DNA of 64,000 nucleotides from Alphaproteobacteria bacterium (lineage in GTDB: Bacteria > Pseudomonadota > Alphaproteobacteria > Sphingomonadales > Emcibacteraceae), in contig JAUIDN010000004.1 of NCBI GenBank assembly GCA_030428615.1, forward strand, positions 62,001-126,000, written 5' to 3'. The notes under the pieces were generated by a model. The model was not told the origin of the DNA. It saw nothing but the letters and a program-made list of their open reading frames with translations, and did not search any database. This document shows positions 27,865 to 35,620 of this stretch, piece by piece. Every line of letters starts with the position of its first letter. Positions within the stretch are counted from its first letter, which is position 1. The translations under genes were made by a program, and so were the position numbers.

Positions 27865-28392
27865 TTATGTTTCCTTTAATCGCGGCATCATTTCCGCGAA
27901 ATTGCAGGGTTTGAAGCGGATATCAAGCTGTTCTGCAAATATGTTATTCCATGCGTCCTTGCAGGCACCGGGGGAACCGGGCACCGCAAACATGTATGTT
28001 CCGTTGGCGACGCCGCCTGTGGCGCGGGATTGAAGTGTAGATGTACCGATAATTTTAAATGAAATGGCGCGGAAAATTTCACCAAATCCTTCGATTTCCT
28101 TATCATACAGTTCATGGAAAATTTCCGGTGTGATATCGCGCCCGGTAAGGCCGGTACCACCCGTTGAAATGATCACCTGAACATTGTCATCATCTATCCA
28201 TCTTTTTAACTGCGCACGAAGATCGTCCTTTTCGTCGCGGATGATCGCCCGGTCCGCCAGTTTGTGCCCCGCGTCCAGAAGTTTATCGACAAGCACCTGA
28301 CCGGAAATATCATCGTCAAGCGTACGGCTGTCCGAAAGGGTAAGGATCGCAATGTTTAGCGGTAAAAATTCTTTAGTCTGATCGATTGGCAT
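27865..28392 (-). CDS. moaB: Molybdenum cofactor biosynthesis protein B
   Basis: A 175-residue MoaB/MogA-type protein that adenylates molybdopterin. Conserved sites are the L-T-L-S-D-S-R start, I-S-T-G-G-T-G-L-T-G-R-D and the C-terminal F-A-V-P-G-S-P-G-A. The ATG at 28392, with AAGG 8 nt ahead, gives the normal family length; the frame is open far upstream into the slt gene. The first 20 bp overlap the slt 3-prime end. No other cofactor gene is in the window. Confidence 0.92.
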   Translation of the reverse strand: MPIDQTKEFLPLNIAILTLSDSRTLDDDISGQVLVDKLLDAGHKLADRAIIRDEKDDLRAQLKRWIDDDNVQVIISTGGTGLTGRDITPEIFHELYDKEIEGFGEIFRAISFKIIGTSTLQSRATGGVANGTYMFAVPGSPGACKDAWNNIFAEQLDIRFKPCNFAEMMPRLKET

Positions 28393-30196
28393 ATCGTCTG
28401 CCTTCATTATTGCTTGCGGACTGGTTATTATCCTGCGGTGTATAGATCGGCCATTCACCTGCCGCCACATAATCAAGGGTGGGGGTATCCTGTCCCATAC
28501 GCATGCGGTAAATCCACATGTTTGAAAGAACGCGTTCGATATATATCCGGGTTTCCCGTGCTGGTATGCTTTCAATAAACAGCAGCGGATCATCCTGAAA
28601 ATTTGTGCTTTTTACCCATTTCTGCATATTGCCCGGCCCAGCATTATATGCGGTGAGTGACTTGAACAGATTACCGTCCGCGAAATTTTCAAGCATCGTT
28701 TTCATATATTTCTGACCAAGATACATATTATACCTCGGGTCATCCAGCTTGATACGCCGCAAGCGACGGTTCTGGGACATATCCCCGGCGGCTCCCATCA
28801 TAAGCTGCATCAGACCGCGTGCACCAACCCCGCTTCGCGCCCAACTGTTAAAGGCGCTTTCCTGGCGGATCATGCCGAAAAGCAACGCCCGGTCAAGCGT
28901 ATAGCCACCATCTGGCGTGATATAGGGAACCGGGTAAAGGGTGCTGTCAAGTGCGGCAATACGTTTTTGTTCTTCGATGCGTCCAATTTGAAGTTGCGTG
29001 GCCGCAAGACCAAGTTTCGATGCCAGTCCCAACAAGGCCAAATGCTGACTGTCTCTTGTCCGGCTCCAGGCGACAGAAAGTTCCTGATCGGCCAAGGTAT
29101 TTTCACCAACCTGCGCGAGCGCGATGGCACGATGAACGGATGAAAGTCCGCGCAGTTCGCGGTAGTCCCGTGCTGTAAATTCCGGGGCGGTCCAGTCAAG
29201 ATCAATTTCAATACCAAGTTGGCGTGCTGCCAGAATACCGTAAAATGTTCGCTTGAATCCAACCGCTTTTTTTAGAAGCCGCCCTACTTCAGCTGGTTGG
29301 CGACAATTCAGGTATGAACGCGCGGCCCAGAAAGCACCGGCGGATGCGGTCCAGTCACCAGCCACGGCAGAGTTTGAAACATGTTCAAAATGCTGTGCGG
29401 CAACGGCGCAGTCCCCAAGTCGCCATGCGGCAAGTCCCGCGATCCAGTCGGCCTGTGAAATATGTTCACGGGAACGGCTGGCTAATTGCGCAAGGGCAAA
29501 TGCTTTCTCATCATGATTGGTCAGGTAATATTCATTGGCGATGCGCGACAGGTGGTTATCGATTTCGGTTGCGGTTAAAATTCCCCGCTCTGCAAATGCC
29601 CAAAGGCGCTTTTCCGCCCGCGCCGCGTTATGTTGCCGCAGATACCGGTTGATGTTTCTGTTTAATTCCGCAACGTCGCGACGCTCCTGCCTTTTTCTAA
29701 GTTGCGCTTCGGTGGGTTCTGTTTGTTTTTGTCTTGCTTCCTGTGCTGCCCTTATTTCCGCTTTTGATGGCGGGGTCGGTTTATCCGCAGGGAAGGCATA
29801 TGATTTGCCGGTTAGGGGCTGCATCATGCCGCCCGTTTTACCGCCGTTTTTTCGTTTGGCCAGGTCGTAAATACGCTGTGCGCCCGGAAGATCGCCGTAA
29901 TTTTCCATCCACACTTTAAGTTCACCGAATTTGGAGGTGTAGGCTGTTGCATGCATATAGCGCTGATACCAGACATGTCCCATGAGGATTGGGTTTTCGA
30001 TCTTTTTAATTTCGCGGTCCGCCTGTTTCCAGCGGCCACGGTTTTGTTCGTAAAATATATTGCGGTATGCTTCCACATCAGATTTGGAAAGCGGTTCAAG
30101 GGTGAATTCATCAAGCGATGATGTCTGCGCATTCGCCGCTGCCGCGCTCAAAAGGGAAATTGCCAATACGGCATATAAAGATAATTTTTTAAACAT
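28373..30196 (-). CDS. slt: Soluble lytic murein transglycosylase (Slt70-like)
   Basis: A 607-residue periplasmic enzyme with a signal peptide (cleavage after A-N-A, about 23), a long alpha-helical superhelix with TPR-like helices (about 40-420) and a C-terminal lysozyme-like domain. The catalytic Glu is E446 in R-Q-E-S-A-F-N; G-A-R-G-L-M-Q-L-M, A-Y-N-A-G-P-G-N and the later I-P-x-x-E-T-R-x-Y-I motif complete the Slt family set. It cleaves glycan strands to 1,6-anhydromuropeptides. It lies between udg and moaB in one minus-strand run. Confidence 0.93.
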   Translation of the reverse strand: MFKKLSLYAVLAISLLSAAAANAQTSSLDEFTLEPLSKSDVEAYRNIFYEQNRGRWKQADREIKKIENPILMGHVWYQRYMHATAYTSKFGELKVWMENYGDLPGAQRIYDLAKRKNGGKTGGMMQPLTGKSYAFPADKPTPPSKAEIRAAQEARQKQTEPTEAQLRKRQERRDVAELNRNINRYLRQHNAARAEKRLWAFAERGILTATEIDNHLSRIANEYYLTNHDEKAFALAQLASRSREHISQADWIAGLAAWRLGDCAVAAQHFEHVSNSAVAGDWTASAGAFWAARSYLNCRQPAEVGRLLKKAVGFKRTFYGILAARQLGIEIDLDWTAPEFTARDYRELRGLSSVHRAIALAQVGENTLADQELSVAWSRTRDSQHLALLGLASKLGLAATQLQIGRIEEQKRIAALDSTLYPVPYITPDGGYTLDRALLFGMIRQESAFNSWARSGVGARGLMQLMMGAAGDMSQNRRLRRIKLDDPRYNMYLGQKYMKTMLENFADGNLFKSLTAYNAGPGNMQKWVKSTNFQDDPLLFIESIPARETRIYIERVLSNMWIYRMRMGQDTPTLDYVAAGEWPIYTPQDNNQSASNNEGRRYANRSD

Positions 30197-30201
30197 ACTT
30201 C

Positions 30202-31008
30202 TTAACTCACTAATTTCTCTTTAATTGCCAACAGGTCATGCCAGGCCTGCTTTTTAAACTGTGGCTGACGAAGTAAATATGCCGGGTGGTAAATTGGCAT
30301 CATTGGTATTTTTTCGTCGCCAAGGGGATAATCGTGCCATTTGCCGCGAAGGCGGGTAATACCGGTTTTGGTATTTAGCAGCGCCGTTGCCGATGTTCCG
30401 CCAATAAGGACAATCAGTTTTGGCTTAAAAAGCTCAATATGCCGTTTTAAAAACGGCAGGCACATATCACATTCCTGATCAGTGGGCTTGCGGTTGCCCG
30501 GTGGGCGCCATGGAAGCACATTTGTGATATAAAAATCCTTTTCTCGTTTCATATCAATGGCGGCGAACATCCGGTCAAGAAGCTGTCCCGCCTGCCCGAC
30601 GAATGGTTTGCCTATTCGGTCCTCGTCGGCACCGGGTGCTTCACCGATCAGCATGATATCGCTATCCGGATTGCCATCGCAAAAGACCGTATTTGAAGCC
30701 GTTTTTTTAAGACTACAGCCATCAAATTCGAGAATCGCCGCGTTTAGTGCCGACAAACTGTCGCAACCCGCGGCAAGTTTTTCCGCAGTTTCAATCAATT
30801 CACGGTTTGATGCCAGCGGTGCCGACCCGCTCGCATTTCGTGCAGGGGGATTATTAGGTTTAACTGTTTGTGAAATATGAATATTTTCATTTTCTGCAAA
30901 CCAATTTACCGGCTGATCCGATATGGTTTCGTCAACCCCGCACTCAACGTACCATTTAAGCAGCTGAATGGGATCAAGTTCCTGTTCTGCGGTCGCAATT
31001 TTCATCAT
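30202..31008 (-). CDS. Uracil-DNA glycosylase, family 4-like
   Basis: A 268-residue DNA repair enzyme. Motif A is [11 protein letters not shown] (about 118-128), followed by G-K-P-F-V-G-x-A-G-Q-L-L-D, [15 protein letters not shown], and motif B Y-H-P-A-Y-L-L-R. The Fe-S cysteine pattern of thermophilic family 4 enzymes is incomplete here, as is common in alphaproteobacterial members. The first 90 residues are a poorly conserved extension. Immediately upstream of slt (5-bp gap). Confidence 0.88.
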   Translation of the reverse strand: MMKIATAEQELDPIQLLKWYVECGVDETISDQPVNWFAENENIHISQTVKPNNPPARNASGSAPLASNRELIETAEKLAAGCDSLSALNAAILEFDGCSLKKTASNTVFCDGNPDSDIMLIGEAPGADEDRIGKPFVGQAGQLLDRMFAAIDMKREKDFYITNVLPWRPPGNRKPTDQECDMCLPFLKRHIELFKPKLIVLIGGTSATALLNTKTGITRLRGKWHDYPLGDEKIPMMPIYHPAYLLRQPQFKKQAWHDLLAIKEKLVS

Positions 31009-31144
31009 TCGTCAATTATATATCAGGAAAATTAAAAATTTAATTACAATATTTATTTCTTTTGTAATTATTAATCGTGTCATTAATATGCTGTAAACAT
31101 CTAACAAGAAAAAAATTACTCGAGTTAAAGGAAAATAAGGATTT

Positions 31145-32080
31145 ATGGCAGCCAATTCGTCAAAAAAAGTCATCTTCGCAGCGCTTATTGGAAACTTTCT
31201 GATATTTGTTACAAAACTGAGCGCCGCAATCTATACGAATTCGTCGGCTATGTTTTCCGAAGCCATCCACAGCATTGTTGACTGTGGTAATCAGGTGCTT
31301 CTTCTTTACGGGATTAAAAAAGCCTCACAGAAAGCGGACCGGGCTCACCCGTTCGGGTATGGTAAGGAGCTTTATTTCTGGAGCTTTGTTGTCGCAATGC
31401 TGATTTTTGCGGTCGGGGCTGGTGTGTCGCTTTATGAAGGGGTTCATAAAATAATTGAGCCTGAAGAAATCACAAATATTCACATTAACTATATTGTTCT
31501 GAGTGTTGCGATCCTGTTTGAGGCTTATCCCTGGAAAATGGCTTATGATGAATTTAACAGGCGACGCTCCGGACTGCCGTTTTTTACGGCAGTGCAGGAA
31601 AGCAAGGACCCCGGTCTTTTCGCGATCCTGTTTGAAGATACGGCGGCAATGCTTGGTCTGTTTTCCGCACTTGTAGGTCTTTTGATCGGGGACTTTTTCG
31701 ACATACCGGAAGCGGACGGGGTCGCATCTGTAGCGATCGGTATTATTCTTGCGATGACAGCCGCGTTACTTGCGTTTGAATGTAAGGGGCTGTTAATCGG
31801 GGAGGCGGCGGATCCAAAGGTAATCAAAAGTATCCGCAACCTTTTTGACGGGCATCCTTATGTCGATAATATAAATGAAGTGCTTACTATGCATATGGGG
31901 CCCAGAGATATTTTGCTTAATCTCAGCCTTGATTTCAAGAATAGCATTCCTGCCGGCGAAGTGGAAAATATCATTTCGATGTTTGAACAGAAAATCAAAC
32001 AAAAGCATCCGGAAATAAAACGGGTCTTTATCGAAATTCAAAGCCGCCACGGCCATATCATGAATGCGCAGTTGGATTAG
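31145..32080 (+). CDS. Cation diffusion facilitator family transporter
   Basis: A 311-residue CDF protein with about six membrane helices; S-E-A-I-H-S-I-V-D-C in the second helix holds the H/D metal ligands, and D-x-x-A-x-x-G in helix 5 gives the matching acidic site (E-D-T-A-A-M-L-G). A short cytoplasmic domain ends the protein. Relatives export Zn, Fe or Mn; the H-x-x-x-D form alone does not fix the metal. Sits alone on the plus strand. Confidence 0.88.
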   Translation: MAANSSKKVIFAALIGNFLIFVTKLSAAIYTNSSAMFSEAIHSIVDCGNQVLLLYGIKKASQKADRAHPFGYGKELYFWSFVVAMLIFAVGAGVSLYEGVHKIIEPEEITNIHINYIVLSVAILFEAYPWKMAYDEFNRRRSGLPFFTAVQESKDPGLFAILFEDTAAMLGLFSALVGLLIGDFFDIPEADGVASVAIGIILAMTAALLAFECKGLLIGEAADPKVIKSIRNLFDGHPYVDNINEVLTMHMGPRDILLNLSLDFKNSIPAGEVENIISMFEQKIKQKHPEIKRVFIEIQSRHGHIMNAQLD

Positions 32081-32223
32081 GGGTGTTCAGGGCGGATTTT
32101 TAGGTCAAAATGCTGAACCTTTATAAAGCGGAGTAATCAGGAATTAATGATTTAATAATATATCATTGATATGATAATCGGTAAGCATTTCTGCTGTTGG
32201 AATTGGCCAGTGGGGAGGATAAA

Positions 32224-33921
32224 ATTCATATTTTTTTTCAAAAAAATGTCCTTTTTTTGTTGTCCTTATTTTCATTGATATTATTCAACGCTGGTGCTGT
32301 GTATGGACAAAGATCAGATTTTTCATCCGAAATCGGCCTTACAATAGATGAACAACAATGGTTAGCGCAGAATAAAAACATAATCGTAGCCTCTGACCCA
32401 ACGATGGCACCACTGGAGTTTATTGATCAACATGGTGAAATAAGCGGTATTGCGGGCGAATATTTAAAGTTAATATCACAACGGCTTAATATAAATTTTA
32501 TCTGGTCCGGTAATAAAAGCTGGGCCGAAGGTATGGAAAAAATAGCGTCCCACGAAGCTGATATTGTCTCCGGCGCGAATAATACGGCTGCCCGTCGTGA
32601 GTTTCTTACATTTACAGAAAGCTATTTAAATGTTTCGCATATGATTTTCGCCCGTTCTGGGGGTGAAACGTTTGGCAACATGGATGGTCTGTCAGGATAT
32701 AAAATTTCTCAGGTAAAGGGATTTGCCGTGGCAAAAAGCATTGCCAATGATTATCCCGATATTGAAATTATTGAAACTGATACTGTCGCAGATGCATTAC
32801 ATCTTGTTGCCGATGGTAAAGTGGACGCTTATGTTGGCAGTATTTCCATTGCCGCCTATTATATAGCACAGGAAGGTCTTTTGGAGCTTTCCGTAGTTGG
32901 TGGCACACCTTACAGAGGCGAAAATGCCATCGGCATAAGAAACGAACTTCCTTTGCTTGCTAGTGCCATGCAAAAGGTAATGGCGGCAATCACACCGCAA
33001 GAAAAGGCGGAAATTTCCAGAAAATGGCTCGCGTTAAATTATGAAGCAACCGAAAATTATGATTTACTCATAAAGGTCGGTGTTGGAACCATCATTGTTA
33101 TGGCACTTATCTTATTTTGGAATTACAGCCTGCGCAACGAAGTGAATATGAGAAAAGATGCGCAAAAAGAAATGCTTATTTCCCGTGAAAAAGCCAAATT
33201 AGCTCAAGCGGAAGCAGAAGAAGCCAATGCTGCGAAATCAAGGTTCCTTGCCAATATGTCTCACGAGATCCGGACGCCCCTTAATGCAATTATCGGTTTC
33301 TCCGAGAGCATGTCACTTGGAATTCATGGTGAAATAAAACAACCTAAATATAGGGATTACCTGCATGATATTACCGATAGCGGCAAGCATCTTGAAGCGG
33401 TAATAAATGATATTCTTGATCTGTCAAAAATTGAAGCCGGAAAATGGCAATTTGATAAAGTTGAATTTCTACTGGATGACTGTATTAAATCGGCGATAAA
33501 AATGCTTGAATCTCAAGCCGTAGATAAAAATATAGAAATTATATACGAAAATATCACCGATCATCGTAATCTTCATATCGTCGGGGACGAAAATGCGTAT
33601 AAACGCATTATTATCAATCTGCTTTCCAATGCGGTGAAATTTACTGATGCAGGCGGTAAAATAATATGTCAGGCGAGTAGGCAGGAGGATGGCGCCATAA
33701 AGCTTGCGGTTATTGATAACGGTATAGGCATACCTGAGAGCCAGTTGGATGAAGTATTGTTGCCATTTGGCCAAATTCACGAAACGCGCGAATTAAATAA
33801 ATCTGGTACAGGACTTGGGCTGCCCATTGTTAAGCAACTGGTGGAATTGCAGGGTGGGAAGTTTAGCCTAAAAAGTAAAGTTGGCCATGGTACCAGTGCT
33901 ATTATTTCTATATATTCATAA
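32224..33921 (+). CDS. Sensor histidine kinase with periplasmic SBP3 ligand-binding domain
   Basis: About 565 residues: signal-type helix, periplasmic substrate-binding-protein-like domain (about 40-265), membrane helix (about 283-303), coiled linker, HisKA with H347 in M-S-H-E-I-R-T-P-L-N, and HATPase with N-L-L-S-N-A-V-K-F, D-N-G-I-G-I-P and G-T-G-L-G-L. No receiver domain and no response regulator nearby, so it is an orphan. No ATG, GTG or TTG follows the strong GGGGAGG at 32212-32218 at a usable distance; the in-frame ATT at 32224 lies 5 nt after it and yields a proper signal peptide. A TTG at 32197 is the alternative. Confidence 0.85.
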   Translation: MHIFFQKNVLFLLSLFSLILFNAGAVYGQRSDFSSEIGLTIDEQQWLAQNKNIIVASDPTMAPLEFIDQHGEISGIAGEYLKLISQRLNINFIWSGNKSWAEGMEKIASHEADIVSGANNTAARREFLTFTESYLNVSHMIFARSGGETFGNMDGLSGYKISQVKGFAVAKSIANDYPDIEIIETDTVADALHLVADGKVDAYVGSISIAAYYIAQEGLLELSVVGGTPYRGENAIGIRNELPLLASAMQKVMAAITPQEKAEISRKWLALNYEATENYDLLIKVGVGTIIVMALILFWNYSLRNEVNMRKDAQKEMLISREKAKLAQAEAEEANAAKSRFLANMSHEIRTPLNAIIGFSESMSLGIHGEIKQPKYRDYLHDITDSGKHLEAVINDILDLSKIEAGKWQFDKVEFLLDDCIKSAIKMLESQAVDKNIEIIYENITDHRNLHIVGDENAYKRIIINLLSNAVKFTDAGGKIICQASRQEDGAIKLAVIDNGIGIPESQLDEVLLPFGQIHETRELNKSGTGLGLPIVKQLVELQGGKFSLKSKVGHGTSAIISIYS

Positions 33922-33982
33922 TGTCGCGAAAGAAGCACATCAGCAAAATTAAGTTTATTTGATATGTATCCAAAAAAATAAG

Positions 33983-34020
33983 TTGCTTTAATAATATATT
34001 TGCATTATTGTGCAAATATA
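33983..34020 (+). promoter_or_regulatory. Promoter and operator of the arsR-metallothionein operon
   Basis: A perfect inverted repeat with 10-bp arms TATATTTGCA / TGCAAATATA and spacer TTATTG occupies 33995-34020. It covers the predicted -10 TATTGT (34006-34011), which lies 17 bp after TTGCTT (33983-33988). Long AT-rich palindromes over the core promoter are the usual ArsR/SmtB operators, so metal release of the repressor should switch the operon on. Confidence 0.7.
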
Positions 34021-34036
34021 CATATGAGGTGGTCAC

Positions 34037-34333
34037 ATGGAAACGGAACTGGTGTTTAAGGCGCTTAGCGATCCAAACCGGATGAAAATACTGAACAACT
34101 TATGCAGCAGGGATTGTCCCTGCAACGTGGGGGATGTGGCTTGCTGCTGCACGGTGGACCTTTCGGTGGTCAGCCGCCACTTAAGCATACTGAAGAATGC
34201 CGGGATAATTTCGGCTGAAAAACGGGGTAAGGAAGTCTTTTACCACGTAAACAGGAAGGAAGTTGCCGCGCTTCTACGACAAACTGCGGAAAATATCGAA
34301 AAACATGTTGTTCATGAAAGGAGATACAAATGA
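34037..34333 (+). CDS. ArsR/SmtB-family metal-sensing repressor
   Basis: A 98-residue winged-helix repressor: A-L-S-D-P-N-R-M-K-I-L at the N-terminus and D-L-S-V-V-S-R-H-L-S-I-L-K as the recognition helix (about 41-53). Six cysteines precede and enter the recognition helix (23, 27, 29, 36, 37, 38), a rich thiolate site suited to soft metals or arsenite, but not matching the classical C-V-C-D-L exactly. Its TGA overlaps the start of the Cys-rich peptide gene (ATGA), so the pair is coupled and self-regulated through the palindrome in front. Confidence 0.92.
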   Translation: METELVFKALSDPNRMKILNNLCSRDCPCNVGDVACCCTVDLSVVSRHLSILKNAGIISAEKRGKEVFYHVNRKEVAALLRQTAENIEKHVVHERRYK

Positions 34334-34425
34334 CAACGGAAAAGCAAGAAGAAAACAAAAACAAAGAATGCGATTGTGAGGGCGGCTGTGACTGTTCCAA
34401 GTGCGATTGCAAATGTTGTCACTGA
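34330..34425 (+). CDS. Metallothionein-like Cys-rich peptide
   Basis: A 31-residue peptide. After a hydrophilic, Lys/Glu/Asn-rich start come eight cysteines (14, 16, 20, 22, 25, 27, 29, 30) as three C-D-C units plus a C-C-H end. That density and the C-x-C spacing are those of metallothioneins, yet the length is about half that of SmtA and no family is recognised. AAGGAG stands 7 nt ahead of the ATG, inside the repressor gene, and the ATGA overlap couples translation. Role inferred: buffering the metal sensed by the repressor. Confidence 0.75.
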   Translation: MTTEKQEENKNKECDCEGGCDCSKCDCKCCH

Positions 34426-34435
34426 ACATAAAAAT

Positions 34436-34467
34436 GGCGTTTATCATCGTGCCTGATGATAAACGCC
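34436..34467 (+). repeat. Long perfect inverted repeat after the metallothionein-like gene
   Basis: Thirteen-bp arms GGCGTTTATCATC / GATGATAAACGCC with loop GTGCCT, 11 bp after the stop. There is no T run, so it may stabilise the short mRNA or act as a factor-assisted terminator. Confidence 0.65.
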
Positions 34468-34511
34468 GGAACAGCTCATAGAACTGCTCTTTGAAAACAA
34501 AATTATAAAGG

Positions 34512-34544
34512 CCGGCGGGTTTATATTCGATCCGCCGGTTTTTT
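34512..34544. terminator. Intrinsic terminator
   Basis: CCGGCGG and CCGCCGG arms followed by TTTTTT. It ends the plus-strand metal operon and contains the last bases of the convergent amidase gene (TAA at 34545-34543). Confidence 0.88.
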
Positions 34545-35193
34545 ACTGGTCTTCGCGCTGCGGCGTTTCTTTCTTTAAATCAACGGCGGCAAGAAACCTG
34601 TCCCACGGGAAATAGGGGCCGGGGTCCATCTTTCGGTTTACTTCGACATCGGCGTCATTTTCCGCCGGCATCATACGGGTATCCAGATCTTCGTGCCCCT
34701 GCGTATATTGAATGGACGGGTATCTGCTTTTTAATTCATTGACCAGTAATATCAGCGCTTCGATCTGCGCATCAGGGTAGGGTTCCTGCATTCTTTGATG
34801 GTCGCTATGATACCAGTTGGGGTAGCGCCCGCGGTTTACCAGTTCGATACTAAGTGTTTTTGAATTCCAGCCCGATGTGTGGTGGGCGATACGGTTATCT
34901 GGAACATATTGTTCGATAGTGCCGTCGCGGTCAATGTAATAATGGCCGGATGCACCGGTGCCGCTTTCTTCATAAAGAATACGTTCCCCGTATTCGCGCG
35001 CTTCATCCATATCGGTCAATTCCGTTGCATGGATCACAATCATATTAAGTTCATCAGTGGTGCGCGCATTCAGATTAAGCCAGTACGGCAGTTTATTGTC
35101 TCTGATATCCGGTCCGTCATCAAGCCCAAGCCATCCGCAACCAGTTAATGTAAGCAGCAGAAGTGCCAAAAATGTTTTACCAAACAAAGTCAT
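34543..35193 (-). CDS. N-acetylmuramoyl-L-alanine amidase lipoprotein (AmiD-like)
   Basis: A 216-residue Amidase_2 enzyme. The lipobox L-T-G-C places the lipid on C19. Zinc ligands are H55 in I-V-I-H-A-T, the later Q-G-H-E-D region and the D of K-M-D-P-G-P; A-S-G-H-Y-Y-I-D-R-D-G and I-A-H-H-T-S-G-W are standard family strands. It removes peptides from (anhydro)muropeptides on the outer membrane. A dipeptide epimerase gene for the same peptides lies 1.3 kb away. A candidate small RNA or attenuator precedes it. Confidence 0.9.
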   Translation of the reverse strand: MTLFGKTFLALLLLTLTGCGWLGLDDGPDIRDNKLPYWLNLNARTTDELNMIVIHATELTDMDEAREYGERILYEESGTGASGHYYIDRDGTIEQYVPDNRIAHHTSGWNSKTLSIELVNRGRYPNWYHSDHQRMQEPYPDAQIEALILLVNELKSRYPSIQYTQGHEDLDTRMMPAENDADVEVNRKMDPGPYFPWDRFLAAVDLKKETPQREDQ

Positions 35194-35244
35194 ATTATTT
35201 CTATAGATAATGTTACCGGTTCCGTAAAGCTAAATTATATACGC

Positions 35245-35332
35245 AAAAAAACGACCGACAGGGGGAAGACTGTCGGCCAGGGGGTTTATTATTGTTTATT
35301 ATTATTGGTTTGGGAGGGAAATATTTAAACGT
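35245..35332 (-). ncRNA. Candidate C-rich small RNA (or amidase leader attenuator)
   Basis: A complete transcription unit without a gene. A good minus-strand promoter leads to a start near 35332, and an intrinsic terminator ends it: CCGACAG / CTGTCGG (35276-35255) followed by TCG and seven T (35251-35245). The roughly 88-nt product has two unpaired C-rich stretches, CCCTCCC (35318-35312) and the terminator loop TCTTCCCC, both complementary to Shine-Dalgarno sequences, as in several alphaproteobacterial regulatory RNAs. It could instead be an early-terminated leader of the amidase gene, which starts 52 nt downstream. Confidence 0.6.
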
Positions 35333-35338
35333 TACCGC

Positions 35339-35367
35339 ATTTTAGATTTGCGCCACTATTTAGTTAA
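35339..35367 (-). promoter_or_regulatory. Promoter of the small RNA candidate
   Basis: On the minus strand TTAACT (35367-35362), 17 bp, then TAAAAT (35344-35339), matching the housekeeping -35 in four of six and the -10 in five of six positions. Confidence 0.5.
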
Positions 35368-35506
35368 GCATTCAATGCTGATGCTCACGAATCGTTTTAT
35401 TTAATAATTGAGCACTTAATAGAAACATGATGTTAAGGATTGATGATGGAAATATGATGGTTGTGTGACAATTTGTGAAGAAACGCTCCCGCATTCCACC
35501 TGCGTT

Positions 35507-35550
35507 TGTCATAAATGTGTCCCACCGCTGTAACATGCCTCGCTTATTCT
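35507..35550 (+). promoter_or_regulatory. Pho box and promoter of the secreted protein gene
   Basis: Three PhoB half-sites follow each other at exact 11-bp steps: TGTCAT (35507), TGTCCC (35518) and TGTAAC (35529). A -10-like TATTCT (35545-35550) lies one step further, where Pho-activated promoters have it and where no -35 is needed. Activation in phosphate starvation is inferred. Confidence 0.6.
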
Positions 35551-35620
35551 CTCGCATATGAAAACATCGCCGATCCTGCCGATGGATTTTAAGTCGGTCG
35601 ATTTTAATGAGGGAGAAATT

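Noticed and set aside
35372-35557. 61-codon minus-strand frame in the gap before the Pho-controlled gene
   Set aside because: It covers the Pho box and small RNA promoter, lacks a ribosome-binding site and looks random.
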